DNA of 15,471 nt from an uncultured Nesterenkonia sp. (GCA_946222885.1 CAMIAK010000024.1:1-15471), one strand, 5' to 3'; shown: positions 6,193 to 14,530, counted from the first letter of the stretch. Numbers and translations are program-made. The notes: a model not told the origin generated them from the sequence alone.

Positions 6193-7815
6193 ATGACGAC
6201 GCCGAACAGCATCTCCCGTCCCCGCCTGGCGCTGATGGCCGTGCCGCTGGCCGCCGCCTTCGTGCTCACAGCCTGCGGTGACGGCGGAGGAGCGGATGCG
6301 GACCAGGAGGCCGGCGAGCCTCAGGCCGGGGGCGTGCTCAGCGTGGGCATGCAGTCGGACTACAGCTGCCTGGACGGGCAGCAGGCCCGCGGCCCGGAGC
6401 AGAACATCGCCAAGCAGATCCTGGACGGGCTCACCGAGCAGGACATCGAGACCGGCGAGATCCATCCGCATCTGGCCGAGGACTGGGAGATCAACGAGGA
6501 CGGCTCCGAGTTCACCTTCCACCTGCGCGATGACGTCACCTTCCATAACGGAGAGGAGTTCGACGCCGAGTCGGTGAAGCGCAACTTCGAAGAGGTCGCA
6601 GACCTGGGCGCCCGCTCCAGCCTGGGCCAGACCTATCTGGCTGGCCTGGAGGAGATCGAGGTCCTGGACGACCACACCGTCCGGGTGGCCTTCGAGGGCC
6701 CCAACGCGCAGTTCCTCTCCGCCACGGCCACCATCACTCTGGGCTTCTACGCCGATGAGACCCTCGACGAGCTCTCCGCGGAGGAGCGCTGCCAGGGCGA
6801 TGTCATCGGCACCGGGCCTTTCGAGTTCGAGTCCTACACCGGCCAGCAGACCGTCTCCCTGGTCCGCAACGAGGGCTACGCCTGGGCCTCTGAGGTCTCT
6901 GAGAACGACGGCCCGGCCCACTTGGAGGGCATCGAGTTCACCGTCATCCCCGAGGCCTCGGTCCGCAACGGCAGCCTGCTCTCCGGCCAGCTCGACGTCG
7001 ACCCCTGGGTCCAGGTCCAGGACCGCGACTCTTTGGACGCCCAGGACTTCCCGGTCCACACCCAGGCCATCCCGGGTGCTCCCACCAACCTCTGGCCCAA
7101 TGTGAACGAGGCTCCCCTGGACGAGCCCGAGGTGCGGGAGGCGGTCAACTATGCGCTGGACCGCGAGGAGCTCGCCTCGGTCATGTTCGAGGAGCAGGAG
7201 GGTGCGACCAACACGGTCGCCCAGTCCACCCCGGGGTATGAGCCCCAGGCGGATCTGTTGGAGCATGACCCGGAGCGGGCGGAGCAGATCCTTGAGGACG
7301 CCGGCTGGGAGCTCGGCGAGGACGGGGTCCGGGAGAAGGACGGCGAGCGCCTCGAGGTCGAGATCACCGACTACTACCAATACAACTACATCGAGCTGCT
7401 GCAGGAGCAGCTGGGGGAGGTCGGCTTCGACGCCGCAATCCGCACCGTCACCTTCTCTGAACGCTCCTCCATCCTGGAGAGCGGCGACTTCGAGTTCATG
7501 ACCGGCCAGCTGCCGCGCTCCGACGTGGACATCGTCCGGACCATCCATGCCTTCGGCCAGCAGAACACCAACCAGCGCGAAGAGGAGAACGACCTCGACC
7601 AGCAGCTGGAGGACACCCTGGCCATCACCGACGACGCCGAGCGCGCCGAGGCGGTCACCGGGGAGATCTCACGCGAGCTGCTGGAGCAGGGCTACGCCAT
7701 CCCGATGGTGGAGACCCTGGCCGTCGTCGGAACCGGGCAGCACGTCCATGACTTCAAGTTCGAGGCCAGTGCGGCCCGATATGACCTCTACGACACCTGG
7801 ATCTCCGAGGAGTAG
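6193..7815 (+). CDS. family-5 ABC substrate-binding lipoprotein (first copy)
   Basis: A 540-residue extracytoplasmic binding protein of the peptide/nickel (DppA/OppA/NikA, SBP_bac_5) family. It has a lipoprotein signal: Arg-containing N-terminus, hydrophobic stretch 12-26, and lipobox LTAC with the lipid-bearing C28, followed by a Gly/Asp linker. Family landmarks include HPHLAEDWEINEDGSEFTFHLRDDVTFHNGEEFDAESVKRNFE near residues 95-137, GTGPFEFESY, and VREAVNYALDREELA. The protein is very rich in Asp and Glu, as in salt-tolerant actinobacteria. It starts at ATG 6193, 12 bases after metY and behind GAGAGGAA, so it is in the same operon. It presumably captures the sulfur-containing substrate and hands it to the permeases that follow. 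It is closely paralogous to the protein encoded at 11479-13077. Ligand unknown; peptides, opines or S-conjugated amino acids are all possible. Confidence 0.9.
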   Translation: MTTPNSISRPRLALMAVPLAAAFVLTACGDGGGADADQEAGEPQAGGVLSVGMQSDYSCLDGQQARGPEQNIAKQILDGLTEQDIETGEIHPHLAEDWEINEDGSEFTFHLRDDVTFHNGEEFDAESVKRNFEEVADLGARSSLGQTYLAGLEEIEVLDDHTVRVAFEGPNAQFLSATATITLGFYADETLDELSAEERCQGDVIGTGPFEFESYTGQQTVSLVRNEGYAWASEVSENDGPAHLEGIEFTVIPEASVRNGSLLSGQLDVDPWVQVQDRDSLDAQDFPVHTQAIPGAPTNLWPNVNEAPLDEPEVREAVNYALDREELASVMFEEQEGATNTVAQSTPGYEPQADLLEHDPERAEQILEDAGWELGEDGVREKDGERLEVEITDYYQYNYIELLQEQLGEVGFDAAIRTVTFSERSSILESGDFEFMTGQLPRSDVDIVRTIHAFGQQNTNQREEENDLDQQLEDTLAITDDAERAEAVTGEISRELLEQGYAIPMVETLAVVGTGQHVHDFKFEASAARYDLYDTWISEE

Positions 7816-7822
7816 CCCGCCG

Positions 7823-8818
7823 ATGACCCGCTATATCCTGCTGCGGCTGGCCCAGGGGCTGCTGGTGCTCTGGGGCGCCTTCACCGTCAGCTTCATCGTG
7901 CTCTACCTGGTGCCCGGCGACGCCGTCTCCATCCTCATCGCAGGAGGAGCCGGCGGGGACATGGGCCATGTCAGCGAGGAGGACATCGCCGCTCTGCGCG
8001 CCGAGTACAACCTGGACCAGCCGCTTCCGGTTCAGTACGGCCTGGCGCTGCTCTCGGCGGTGCAGCTGGACTTCGGAACCTCCATCATGACCGGCCAGGA
8101 CGTCACCTCGATGATCAGCGGCGCCCTGCCGGAGACCTTCCGGCTCTCCCTGCTGGCCCTGGTCTTCAGCCTGATCATCGGCACCGCCGTCGCCCTGGCC
8201 GCCACCTACGCCCGCTCCCCGCGGCTGGCCACCTTCCTGGCCGGGCTGCCCGCACTGGGGGTGGCGATCCCGACCTTCTGGATCGGGCTGCTGCTCCTGC
8301 AGACCTTCTCCTTCCGGCTCGGCTGGTTCCCCGCCGTCGGGAACGCCGGCTTCGAATCTCTGGTGCTGCCGGCGATCACCCTGGCGGTGCCCAACAGTGC
8401 GCTCATCGCCCAGGTGCTGCTGCGCTCGCTGGACGACATCTGGCGCCAGCCCTATATCCACGCACTGCGCGGCAAGGGGCTGACCCGGTTCGGGCTGCTG
8501 GTCAAGCATGGTCTGCGCAATGCGGTCATCCCGGCGCTCTCGCTGGCCGGGGTCATCGCCGGGCAGTTCCTGGCCGGGACCGTCGTGGTGGAGACGGTCT
8601 TCACCCGCGACGGCATCGGGCGGCTCACCCAGATGGGCGTACAGACCCAGGACCTGCCGCTGGTGCAGGGGATCGTGGTCTTCGCCGCAGTGGTCTTCGT
8701 GGTCACCAGCCTGATCGTGGACCTGCTCTACCCGCTGATCGACCCGCGCATGCGCAGAGCCACGGAGCTCCGTGAGAAGACAGAGGTCCAGGAGAAGAAG
8801 GAGGAGGCCCTGCGATGA
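7823..8818 (+). CDS. ABC permease, DppB/OppB type
   Basis: A 331-residue inner-membrane permease of the dipeptide/oligopeptide importer class, with about six membrane helices. It opens with the typical MTRYILLRLAQGLLVLWGAF helix and LVPGD. A periplasmic segment includes YNLDQPLPVQYG and LDFGTSI. The cytoplasmic EAA loop is IHALRGKGLTRFGLLVKHGLRNAVIP, which docks on the ATPase. ETVFTRDGIGRLTQ and a final helix ending LLYPLIDPRMRR are family-typical. The C-terminus is a charged tail rich in Glu and Lys. Start chosen at ATG 7823, seven bases after the binding-protein stop with GAGGAG about ten bases upstream; a longer reading in this frame overlaps the binding-protein gene and is not coding. The next permease overlaps by ATGA. 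Confidence 0.93.
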   Translation: MTRYILLRLAQGLLVLWGAFTVSFIVLYLVPGDAVSILIAGGAGGDMGHVSEEDIAALRAEYNLDQPLPVQYGLALLSAVQLDFGTSIMTGQDVTSMISGALPETFRLSLLALVFSLIIGTAVALAATYARSPRLATFLAGLPALGVAIPTFWIGLLLLQTFSFRLGWFPAVGNAGFESLVLPAITLAVPNSALIAQVLLRSLDDIWRQPYIHALRGKGLTRFGLLVKHGLRNAVIPALSLAGVIAGQFLAGTVVVETVFTRDGIGRLTQMGVQTQDLPLVQGIVVFAAVVFVVTSLIVDLLYPLIDPRMRRATELREKTEVQEKKEEALR

Positions 8819-9660
8819 CCACAGCGACCTTCAGGACCGCCGCCTCCCAGAAGATCTTCCGCGGGGTGCCCGGCGGCGTGGCCGCCTGGATCGCCGCGCT
8901 GATCCTGGGAACCGTGCTGCTCTGGGCGGTCTTCCCCCAGTGGTTCACCAGCTACAGCCCGGTGGCCACCGAGGCCTCCAACGCCCTGCAGTCCCCCTCG
9001 GCCGAGCATTGGTTCGGCACCGACCACCTGGGCCGGGACGTCTTCGCCCGGGTCATCCACGGTTCGGCGCTGTCCCTGCAGGCCACCATGCTGGCCGTCG
9101 CCATCGCCTTCTGCGCCGGCACCACCCTGGGAGTGATCGCCGGCTATGTGGGCGGCTGGCTGGACGCGGTGCTCATGCGCTTCGTGGACATGGTCATGTC
9201 CATCCCCGGGCTGCTGCTGGCCATGGGCGTGGTGGCAGCGCTGGGCTTCGGCACCACCAACATCGCCATCGCTGTGGGCGTGGCCGCCGCGGCCTCCTTC
9301 GCCCGGCTCTCCCGCGGGGAGATCATCCGCTGGAAGACCTCCGTCTTCGTGGAGGCGGCCCGCTGGGTCGGCGTCGGGTACTGGAGGATCCTCTGGAAGT
9401 ATCTGCTGCCGCTGGCGCTGAAGCCGGTGATCGCCCTGGCCGTGCTGGAGTTCGGCCAGGCCGTCATCGCCGTGGCCACGCTGAGCTTCCTCGGCTTCGG
9501 CCAGCCGCCGCCGGCCCCCGAGTGGGGCCTGCTGGTGGCCGAGGGGCGCGACTACCTGGCCACCGCCTGGTGGCTGACCACCTTCCCGGGACTGATCATC
9601 GTGGCGGTGGTGCTCAGCGCCAACCAGCTCTCCCGGCTGATCCAAGGAGGACGCGGATGA
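8815..9660 (+). CDS. ABC permease, DppC/OppC type
   Basis: A 281-residue partner permease. It has an N-terminal helix (about 22-42) and the family signature HWFGTDHLGRDVFARVIHG (64-82), which precedes the core membrane domain. The EAA loop spans FVEAARWVGVGYWRILWKYLLPLALKP, and SFLGFGQPPPAPEWGLLVAEGRDYL near the C-terminus is typical of DppC-type proteins. It would pair with the upstream permease to form the channel for the imported substrate. The start ATG at 8815 overlaps the previous stop and lies after a GGAGGAGG; the stop overlaps the start of the ATPase gene. The three-gene overlap implies coupled translation. Confidence 0.93.
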   Translation: MTTATFRTAASQKIFRGVPGGVAAWIAALILGTVLLWAVFPQWFTSYSPVATEASNALQSPSAEHWFGTDHLGRDVFARVIHGSALSLQATMLAVAIAFCAGTTLGVIAGYVGGWLDAVLMRFVDMVMSIPGLLLAMGVVAALGFGTTNIAIAVGVAAAASFARLSRGEIIRWKTSVFVEAARWVGVGYWRILWKYLLPLALKPVIALAVLEFGQAVIAVATLSFLGFGQPPPAPEWGLLVAEGRDYLATAWWLTTFPGLIIVAVVLSANQLSRLIQGGRG

Positions 9661-11381
9661 ACGAGGCCGTGCTGACCGCTGCCCCGACGGGGGACGCCGT
9701 GCCGCACAGAGGCGGGGATCCCCTGCTGACCATCACCGGCCTGGACGTGGAGTACTCCTCCCGCCACGGGCAGGTCCACGCCGTCCAGGACGTCTCCCTG
9801 GAGGTCTTCCCCGGGGAGACGCTGGCGATCGTGGGGGAGTCCGGCTCCGGGAAGTCCACGGTGGTCTCCCGGCTGCTGGGACTGCTGGGCCCGGAGGCCT
9901 CAGTCTCCCAGCGCGAGTACCTCTACCGGGGGCAGGACCATTCGGCGCTGAAGGACCGCGCCTGGGCGAAGATCCGTGGGCGCAGCATCGGCTTCGTCCC
10001 GCAGGACCCCTCCGGCTCGCTGGACCCGGTGCAGAGCATCGGCGCCCAGGTGGCCGAGGCGCTCAAGCTCAACGGCGTGCCGCGCGGACAGTGGCGCCGG
10101 CGCTCGCTGGAGCTGCTGAGCACCGCCGGGATCGAGGAGCCGGAGCGCTACCTGGGGCTGTATCCGCATCAGCTCTCCGGCGGGACCTGCCAGCGGGTGC
10201 TGATCGCCATGTCCATCGCGGGGAAGCCCTCACTGATCATCGCGGACGAGCCCACCAGCGCACTGGACGTCACCACCCAGAAGCAGGTGCTGGACCACCT
10301 CTCCTCTCTGGTGCAGGACACCGGGGTGTCCCTGATCCTGATCACCCACGACCTCGGCGTCGCACTGGACCGCTCCGACCGGACCGTGGTCATGCAGGGC
10401 GGCCGCGTGGTGGAGACCGGCCCCACCGCCCGGATCTTCACCAGCCCGCAGCAGGAGTACACCCGCCGGCTGGTGGCCGCCGCGCCCAGCCTGGCCGTGC
10501 CGAAGGTGCGCACGTCTGCTGCCGGCGGAGCGCCCGACGCCGGCCGTGCGGCTGGGACCTCGGCCGTCTCCGGTGCCGCGATCTCGGTGCGCGGGCTGCG
10601 CAAGGTCTTCGGACGCGGAGCCGGCGGGACGGTGGCCGTGGCGGACGCCTCCTTCGAGCTGCCGCGGGGCAGCACGCTGAGCATCGTCGGGCAGTCCGGC
10701 TCGGGGAAGTCCACCACGGCGCGCCTCACGCTGGGGCTGGAGCGCCCGACGTCGGGCTCGGTCACCATCCGCTCCGCCGCGGGCGAGGAGTTCGACCCGC
10801 ATCACCTGGGCAGGGGGGAGGTGAAGCGGCTGAGCCGGCTGGTGCAGCTGGTCTACCAGAACCCCTACTCCTCCCTGCACCCGACGTTCAGCATCGAGGA
10901 GATCATCACCGAGCCGCTGCGCGCCCACGGGGTGGGGGACAGGGGAGCCAGGGCCGCCCGCCCCGCAGAGCTGCTGGAGGCGGTGGGACTGGAGCGCCGG
11001 CATGCGGACCGCACCGCCCGGGAGCTCTCCGGCGGGCAGCGCCAGCGGGTGGCCATCGCCCGGGCCCTGGCGCTGAACCCGGAGCTGGTCGTGCTGGACG
11101 AGCCGGTCTCCGCCCTGGACGTCAGCGTCCAGGAGCAGATCCTGGACCTGCTGGTGGGCCTGCAGGAGGAGCGCGGGCTGAGCTACCTCTTCATCTCCCA
11201 TGACCTTGCCGTGGTCCGGCAGATCTCTGACCACGTGATCGTGATGAACAAAGGTGAATGTGTCGAATCCGGAACGGGGGAGAAGGTGCTCGGCCGGCCG
11301 GATCATCCCTACACCCAGGCTCTGCTGGAGGCCAGTCCTGGGCGGCGCTTCCTGCGGGAGCGCCAGCTGGCGGGCGTCTGA
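9657..11381 (+). CDS. fused double ABC ATPase for the Dpp/Opp-type importer
   Basis: A 574-residue protein with two complete ABC domains in one chain, equivalent to DppD plus DppF. Domain 1: Walker A GESGSGKST (60-68), Q-loop VPQDPSGSLDP (114-124), signature LSGGTCQRV (173-181), Walker B LIIADEPTSALD (193-204), H231. A Gly/Ala-rich linker follows at about 283-308. Domain 2: Walker A GQSGSGKST (345-353), Q-loop VYQNPYSSLHP (399-409), signature LSGGQRQRV (457-465), Walker B LVVLDEP (477-483), H515. Both end in the oligopeptide-transporter C-terminal motif (for example HPYTQALLEASPG at 550-562). The first signature has Thr-Cys where Met-Arg or Gln-Arg is usual. It starts at ATG 9657, overlapping the permease stop, behind AAGGAGG. 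Longer readings upstream in this frame are shadows of the permease gene. Confidence 0.94.
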   Translation: MNEAVLTAAPTGDAVPHRGGDPLLTITGLDVEYSSRHGQVHAVQDVSLEVFPGETLAIVGESGSGKSTVVSRLLGLLGPEASVSQREYLYRGQDHSALKDRAWAKIRGRSIGFVPQDPSGSLDPVQSIGAQVAEALKLNGVPRGQWRRRSLELLSTAGIEEPERYLGLYPHQLSGGTCQRVLIAMSIAGKPSLIIADEPTSALDVTTQKQVLDHLSSLVQDTGVSLILITHDLGVALDRSDRTVVMQGGRVVETGPTARIFTSPQQEYTRRLVAAAPSLAVPKVRTSAAGGAPDAGRAAGTSAVSGAAISVRGLRKVFGRGAGGTVAVADASFELPRGSTLSIVGQSGSGKSTTARLTLGLERPTSGSVTIRSAAGEEFDPHHLGRGEVKRLSRLVQLVYQNPYSSLHPTFSIEEIITEPLRAHGVGDRGARAARPAELLEAVGLERRHADRTARELSGGQRQRVAIARALALNPELVVLDEPVSALDVSVQEQILDLLVGLQEERGLSYLFISHDLAVVRQISDHVIVMNKGECVESGTGEKVLGRPDHPYTQALLEASPGRRFLRERQLAGV

Positions 11382-11390
11382 CTGCCGCCT

Positions 11391-11418
11391 CTGACTGTCA
11401 TGCAGCGAAACATAAAGT
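11391..11418 (+). promoter_or_regulatory. candidate promoter for the second binding-protein gene
   Basis: In the 97-bp gap after the ATPase gene, CTGACT (11391-11396; four of six to the -35 consensus) is followed after 16 bases by TAAAGT (11413-11418; four of six to the -10 consensus). The stretch 11407-11430 is locally AT-rich. It would start transcription near 11425 with a leader of about 54 bases before ATG 11479. Read-through from the operon is equally possible, because no terminator is visible between 11381 and here. Confidence 0.4.
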
Positions 11419-11478
11419 GAACATATTTCTGCTGCTGTGACATTCTGAGGATCGTCCACCACACAGAGAGGCACTTCG

Positions 11479-13077
11479 ATGACAACTTCGCGTTACGGGA
11501 TCCCCGCCATGATCGCCGCTGGGGCTCTGGTCCTCAGCGCCTGCGGCGACGGAGGAGGAGCTGGAGCTGACGGGGAGGCGGGGGAGCCGCAGTCCGGCGG
11601 TGTGCTGAATGTGGCCATGGCCTCGGACTACAGCTGCCTGGACGGCCAGCAGGCCCGGGGGCGTGAGCTGAACATCTCATCGAACATCGTGGACGGGCTC
11701 ACCTCCCAGAACCCCGAGGACGGGGAGATCCACCCCCACCTCGCCGAAGACTGGGAGATCAACGAGGACGCCTCCGAGTTCACCTTCCACCTGCGGGAGG
11801 GCGTGACTTTCCACAACGGGGAGGAGTTCACCGCCGAGTCGGTGAAGCGCAACTTCGAGGAGATCTCCGACCTCGGCGCCCGTTCGGGGCTGGGCCAGAC
11901 CTATCTGGCCGGCCTGGAGGAGGTCGAGGCGGTGGACGAGCACACCGTGCGGGTCGCCTTCGACGGGCCCAACGCCCAGTTCCTGCAGGCCACCTCCACG
12001 GTGACCCTCGGCTTCTACGCCGATGAGACCTTCGACGAGGTCTCTGCCGAGGAGCGCTGCCAGGGCGACGTCATCAGCACCGGGCCCTTCGAGTTCGAGT
12101 CCTACACCGGGCAGACCACTGTGGAGCTCAGCCGCAACGAGGATTACGACTGGGCTCCGGAATGGGCCGACCATGAGGGTCCCGCCTACCTGGACGGCCT
12201 GGAGTTCACCGTGATGCCGGAGGCTTCCGTGCGCAGCGGCAGCCTGCAGTCCGGGCAGATCGACGTGGACACCGAGGTCACCGTCCAGGACCGCCCGGGG
12301 CTGGATGACCAGGGCCTGCCGGTCTACACCCATGCCAACCCCGGCGCGCCCACCAACCTCTGGGTCAACGCCGCCGAGGAGCCGCTGGACGAGCAGGAGG
12401 TCCGCCAGGCGATCAGCTACGCCCTGGACCGTGAAGAGCTGGCCTCCGTCGAGTTCGAGGAGCAGCAGCCGGCCACCAACACCGTCTCCGAATCCACCCC
12501 CGGGTTCAGCGACCAGGCCGAGCTGCTGGCCTTCGACCCGGACCGGGCCGAGGAGCTGCTGGAGGAGGCCGGCTGGGAGCTCGGCGAGGACGGGGTCCGG
12601 GAGCGCGACGGCGAGCGCCTGGAGATCGAGATCGTCGACTACTACCAGCACAACTATCTGGAGCTCGCCCAGGAGCAGCTCAACGCCGTGGGCTTCGACG
12701 CGCAGATCCAGACGGTGACCTTCTCCGAGCGCTCCTCCATCCTGGAGAACGGCGACTATCAGATCATCACCGGCATGCTGACCCGGGCGGATGCGGACAT
12801 CATCCGCACCATCCACGCCTTCGATCAGCAGAACACCAACCAGCGCGAGTCGGAGGAGGAGATCGACGAGCTGCTCGCCGAGACGCTGGCCATCACCGAT
12901 GACGCCGAACGTGCCGAGGCGCTGCTGGGTGATGTCTCCGCGGAGCTGCTGGAACAGGGCTACGCGATCCCCATGGTGGAGCACCTGACGGTCTTCGCCA
13001 GCGGCGAGGACGTCCACGGCTTCCGCCTGGACCCCACCGCCCGGGCGGACTTCTACGACGCCTGGGTGGAGCAGTGA
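11479..13077 (+). CDS. family-5 ABC substrate-binding lipoprotein (second copy)
   Basis: A 532-residue paralogue of the binding protein at 6193-7815; by eye about two residues in three are identical along the whole length. It has its own lipoprotein signal, with lipobox LSAC and the lipid-bearing C22, then the same Gly/Asp-rich linker, and the shared DYSCLDGQQARG, GFYADET, GPFEFESYTGQ and SERSSILE segments. The start ATG at 11479 lies behind AGAGAGG. Unlike the other operon genes it is not overlapped but stands 97 bases after the ATPase, with a candidate promoter, so it may be expressed on its own. No second set of permeases follows, so both binding proteins probably feed the same channel and may differ in ligand or affinity. 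Differences between the copies cluster in segments such as residues around PWVQVQDRDSLDAQDF versus TEVTVQDRPGLDDQGL. Confidence 0.9.
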   Translation: MTTSRYGIPAMIAAGALVLSACGDGGGAGADGEAGEPQSGGVLNVAMASDYSCLDGQQARGRELNISSNIVDGLTSQNPEDGEIHPHLAEDWEINEDASEFTFHLREGVTFHNGEEFTAESVKRNFEEISDLGARSGLGQTYLAGLEEVEAVDEHTVRVAFDGPNAQFLQATSTVTLGFYADETFDEVSAEERCQGDVISTGPFEFESYTGQTTVELSRNEDYDWAPEWADHEGPAYLDGLEFTVMPEASVRSGSLQSGQIDVDTEVTVQDRPGLDDQGLPVYTHANPGAPTNLWVNAAEEPLDEQEVRQAISYALDREELASVEFEEQQPATNTVSESTPGFSDQAELLAFDPDRAEELLEEAGWELGEDGVRERDGERLEIEIVDYYQHNYLELAQEQLNAVGFDAQIQTVTFSERSSILENGDYQIITGMLTRADADIIRTIHAFDQQNTNQRESEEEIDELLAETLAITDDAERAEALLGDVSAELLEQGYAIPMVEHLTVFASGEDVHGFRLDPTARADFYDAWVEQ

Positions 13078-13096
13078 GGGGCTTCCCTCGCTGAGA

Positions 13097-13124
13097 CCCT
13101 CCCGGCCGGGCGGCCTGAGGAGGG
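13097..13124. terminator. GC-rich hairpin between convergent genes
   Basis: A 6-bp outer stem, CCCTCC (13097-13102) with GGAGGG (13119-13124), encloses a GGCC/GGCC inner stem. It lies 20 bases after the stop of the second binding-protein gene, in the 109-bp gap facing the convergent regulator gene. It could end transcription from both sides, but no T-run flanks it. The remaining bases up to 13186 hold no other feature I can support. Confidence 0.4.
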
Positions 13125-13186
13125 GACGGAGACCGGCGCCCTGCGGACCCCGGAGCTCACGGCCTGTACTGGGCGCAGGCCTCCAG

Positions 13187-14530
13187 CTACACCGGAGAGG
13201 TCCGCAGGGTGCCTTCCGCCGCCTGGGCGAGGAGCCCTGCGAGCTCGCCGAGCTTCTCCGGGTCCTCCGGAAGCTGGGCGGCGGAGAGCCGCAGCAGCCC
13301 CTGGCTGGGGGTCTCAGCGAAGGCGGAGGAGCCGACGTCGACGATCACCCCGCGGCTGCTCAGCGCCAGGGCCGCGGACTGCTCGTCGGTGACCTCCACC
13401 CAGAGCGACCAGCTCCCTTCGCCGCTGCGGGCGGTCAGGCCCACCCCGGCGAAGGCCTCCAGCGCCAGGCGGCGGCGGGCGGCATAGTGCTCGCGGGCCA
13501 GCTCCAGCCGGCGCGGGGTGCGGAAGTCCTTCAGGACGGCGACGACGGTCTGCTGCAGCAGCCGGCTGTTCGAGCCCAGTCCGCCGGTGCGGCTGCGCAC
13601 GGCCCGCTCCACCAGCTCCTTGGCGCCTCCGATCACTGCGGTCCGCAGATCCACGCCCAGGGCGCGGCAGTACGCGCTCACCCGCAGCGAGCGCCCCGGC
13701 AGAAGGGCCGCCAGCGACGCCGGCTGCACCGCAGACAGCGGACCCAGCGGATCGTCCTCGATCACTGCGGCCGCAGAGGACTCCACCACGGCGCGCAGCT
13801 CCTCGGCCCGGGCGGAGGTGAGCACATGCCGGTCCCCGAACGCCCCGCCGGGGGAGTGGAGGAAGGCGCGCGCCCCGGCGTCGAGGGCCTTCTGCAGCTC
13901 TGCCGGGAGAGGTCCGGACTCATCGGTGCCCACGCCGTCCGGGATGAGGCCGGCGTCGCGGATGGCGTCCAGGAGGCCCGGCGCGGCGGGCTCCTCCACG
14001 GCGATGGTCTCCCCGGGGGAGGCCGCCGCATGCAGAGCCATCCAGAGCCCCTCGGTCCCGCCGCCGGCGGCGGTCCAGGCCTCCGGGTCGAAGGGCCAGC
14101 CGGCCCGGGCGGCCTTCTGCAGGTCGGCGGTGATGTACTCACGGCCCCAGCGGTTGAAGTCCTGATGCTTCAGCGCCTTCGCCACGGCGTCCTCCAGGGG
14201 AGGCAGCAGCTCCGGGTCAGGGCTGTGCAGCAGCAGGTCCACCGAGGCCCAGCCGCCGAAGCTGCGGGCTCGGCGCTGGTCGTCGTCGAGGATCCTGGTC
14301 CCCCCGCGGCGCCGGGTCTCCACCACGTTCTCCTCACGGAGGATGCCCCAGGCCTGGGCGATGGTGCCCACACTGACCCCGATCTCCTGGGCGACGTCGC
14401 GGACCGTGGGCAGGCGCATGCCTGCGCTCAGCTCACCGGAGGCGACCAGCCGGCGGATCTGTTCGGCGATCCCGGCGGGGGAGCGTTCGCTGAGCTGTTC
14501 GGCGAGTGCTTCGGCCTCGATATCAGCCAC
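13187..14530 (-). CDS. MocR/GntR-type regulator with a degenerate aminotransferase domain
   Basis: A 447-residue protein. Residues 15-80 form a GntR winged helix-turn-helix (AGIAEQIRRLVASGELSAGMRLPTVRDVAQEIGVSVGTIAQAWGIL, then the wing ETRRRGGTRI). Residues 95-440 resemble a fold-type I aminotransferase. This is the MocR architecture, whose members usually sense an amino-acid-like effector through bound PLP. In the PLP region VIEDDPLGPLS (256-266) is kept. However, the segment that normally reads SFSKxLxPxxR reads AYCRALGVDLR (286-296), putting Arg289 in place of the Schiff-base lysine; the N/FPTG segment reads SPGG (226-229). PLP binding by imine therefore looks lost. Start chosen at GTG 14530, with GGAG eight bases upstream; the longer ATG reading from 14749 would run antisense through tRNA-Tyr. 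It is convergent with the operon and is its likely regulator, by position only. Confidence 0.85.
   Translation of the reverse strand: MADIEAEALAEQLSERSPAGIAEQIRRLVASGELSAGMRLPTVRDVAQEIGVSVGTIAQAWGILREENVVETRRRGGTRILDDDQRRARSFGGWASVDLLLHSPDPELLPPLEDAVAKALKHQDFNRWGREYITADLQKAARAGWPFDPEAWTAAGGGTEGLWMALHAAASPGETIAVEEPAAPGLLDAIRDAGLIPDGVGTDESGPLPAELQKALDAGARAFLHSPGGAFGDRHVLTSARAEELRAVVESSAAAVIEDDPLGPLSAVQPASLAALLPGRSLRVSAYCRALGVDLRTAVIGGAKELVERAVRSRTGGLGSNSRLLQQTVVAVLKDFRTPRRLELAREHYAARRRLALEAFAGVGLTARSGEGSWSLWVEVTDEQSAALALSSRGVIVDVGSSAFAETPSQGLLRLSAAQLPEDPEKLGELAGLLAQAAEGTLRTSPV

Noticed and set aside
11417..11425. GTGAACATA, which occurs here and again on the minus strand at 470-462
   Set aside because: Nine bases shared twice, one copy overlapping the cysK stop codon, is too little to propose a regulator site; no third copy or symmetry was found.
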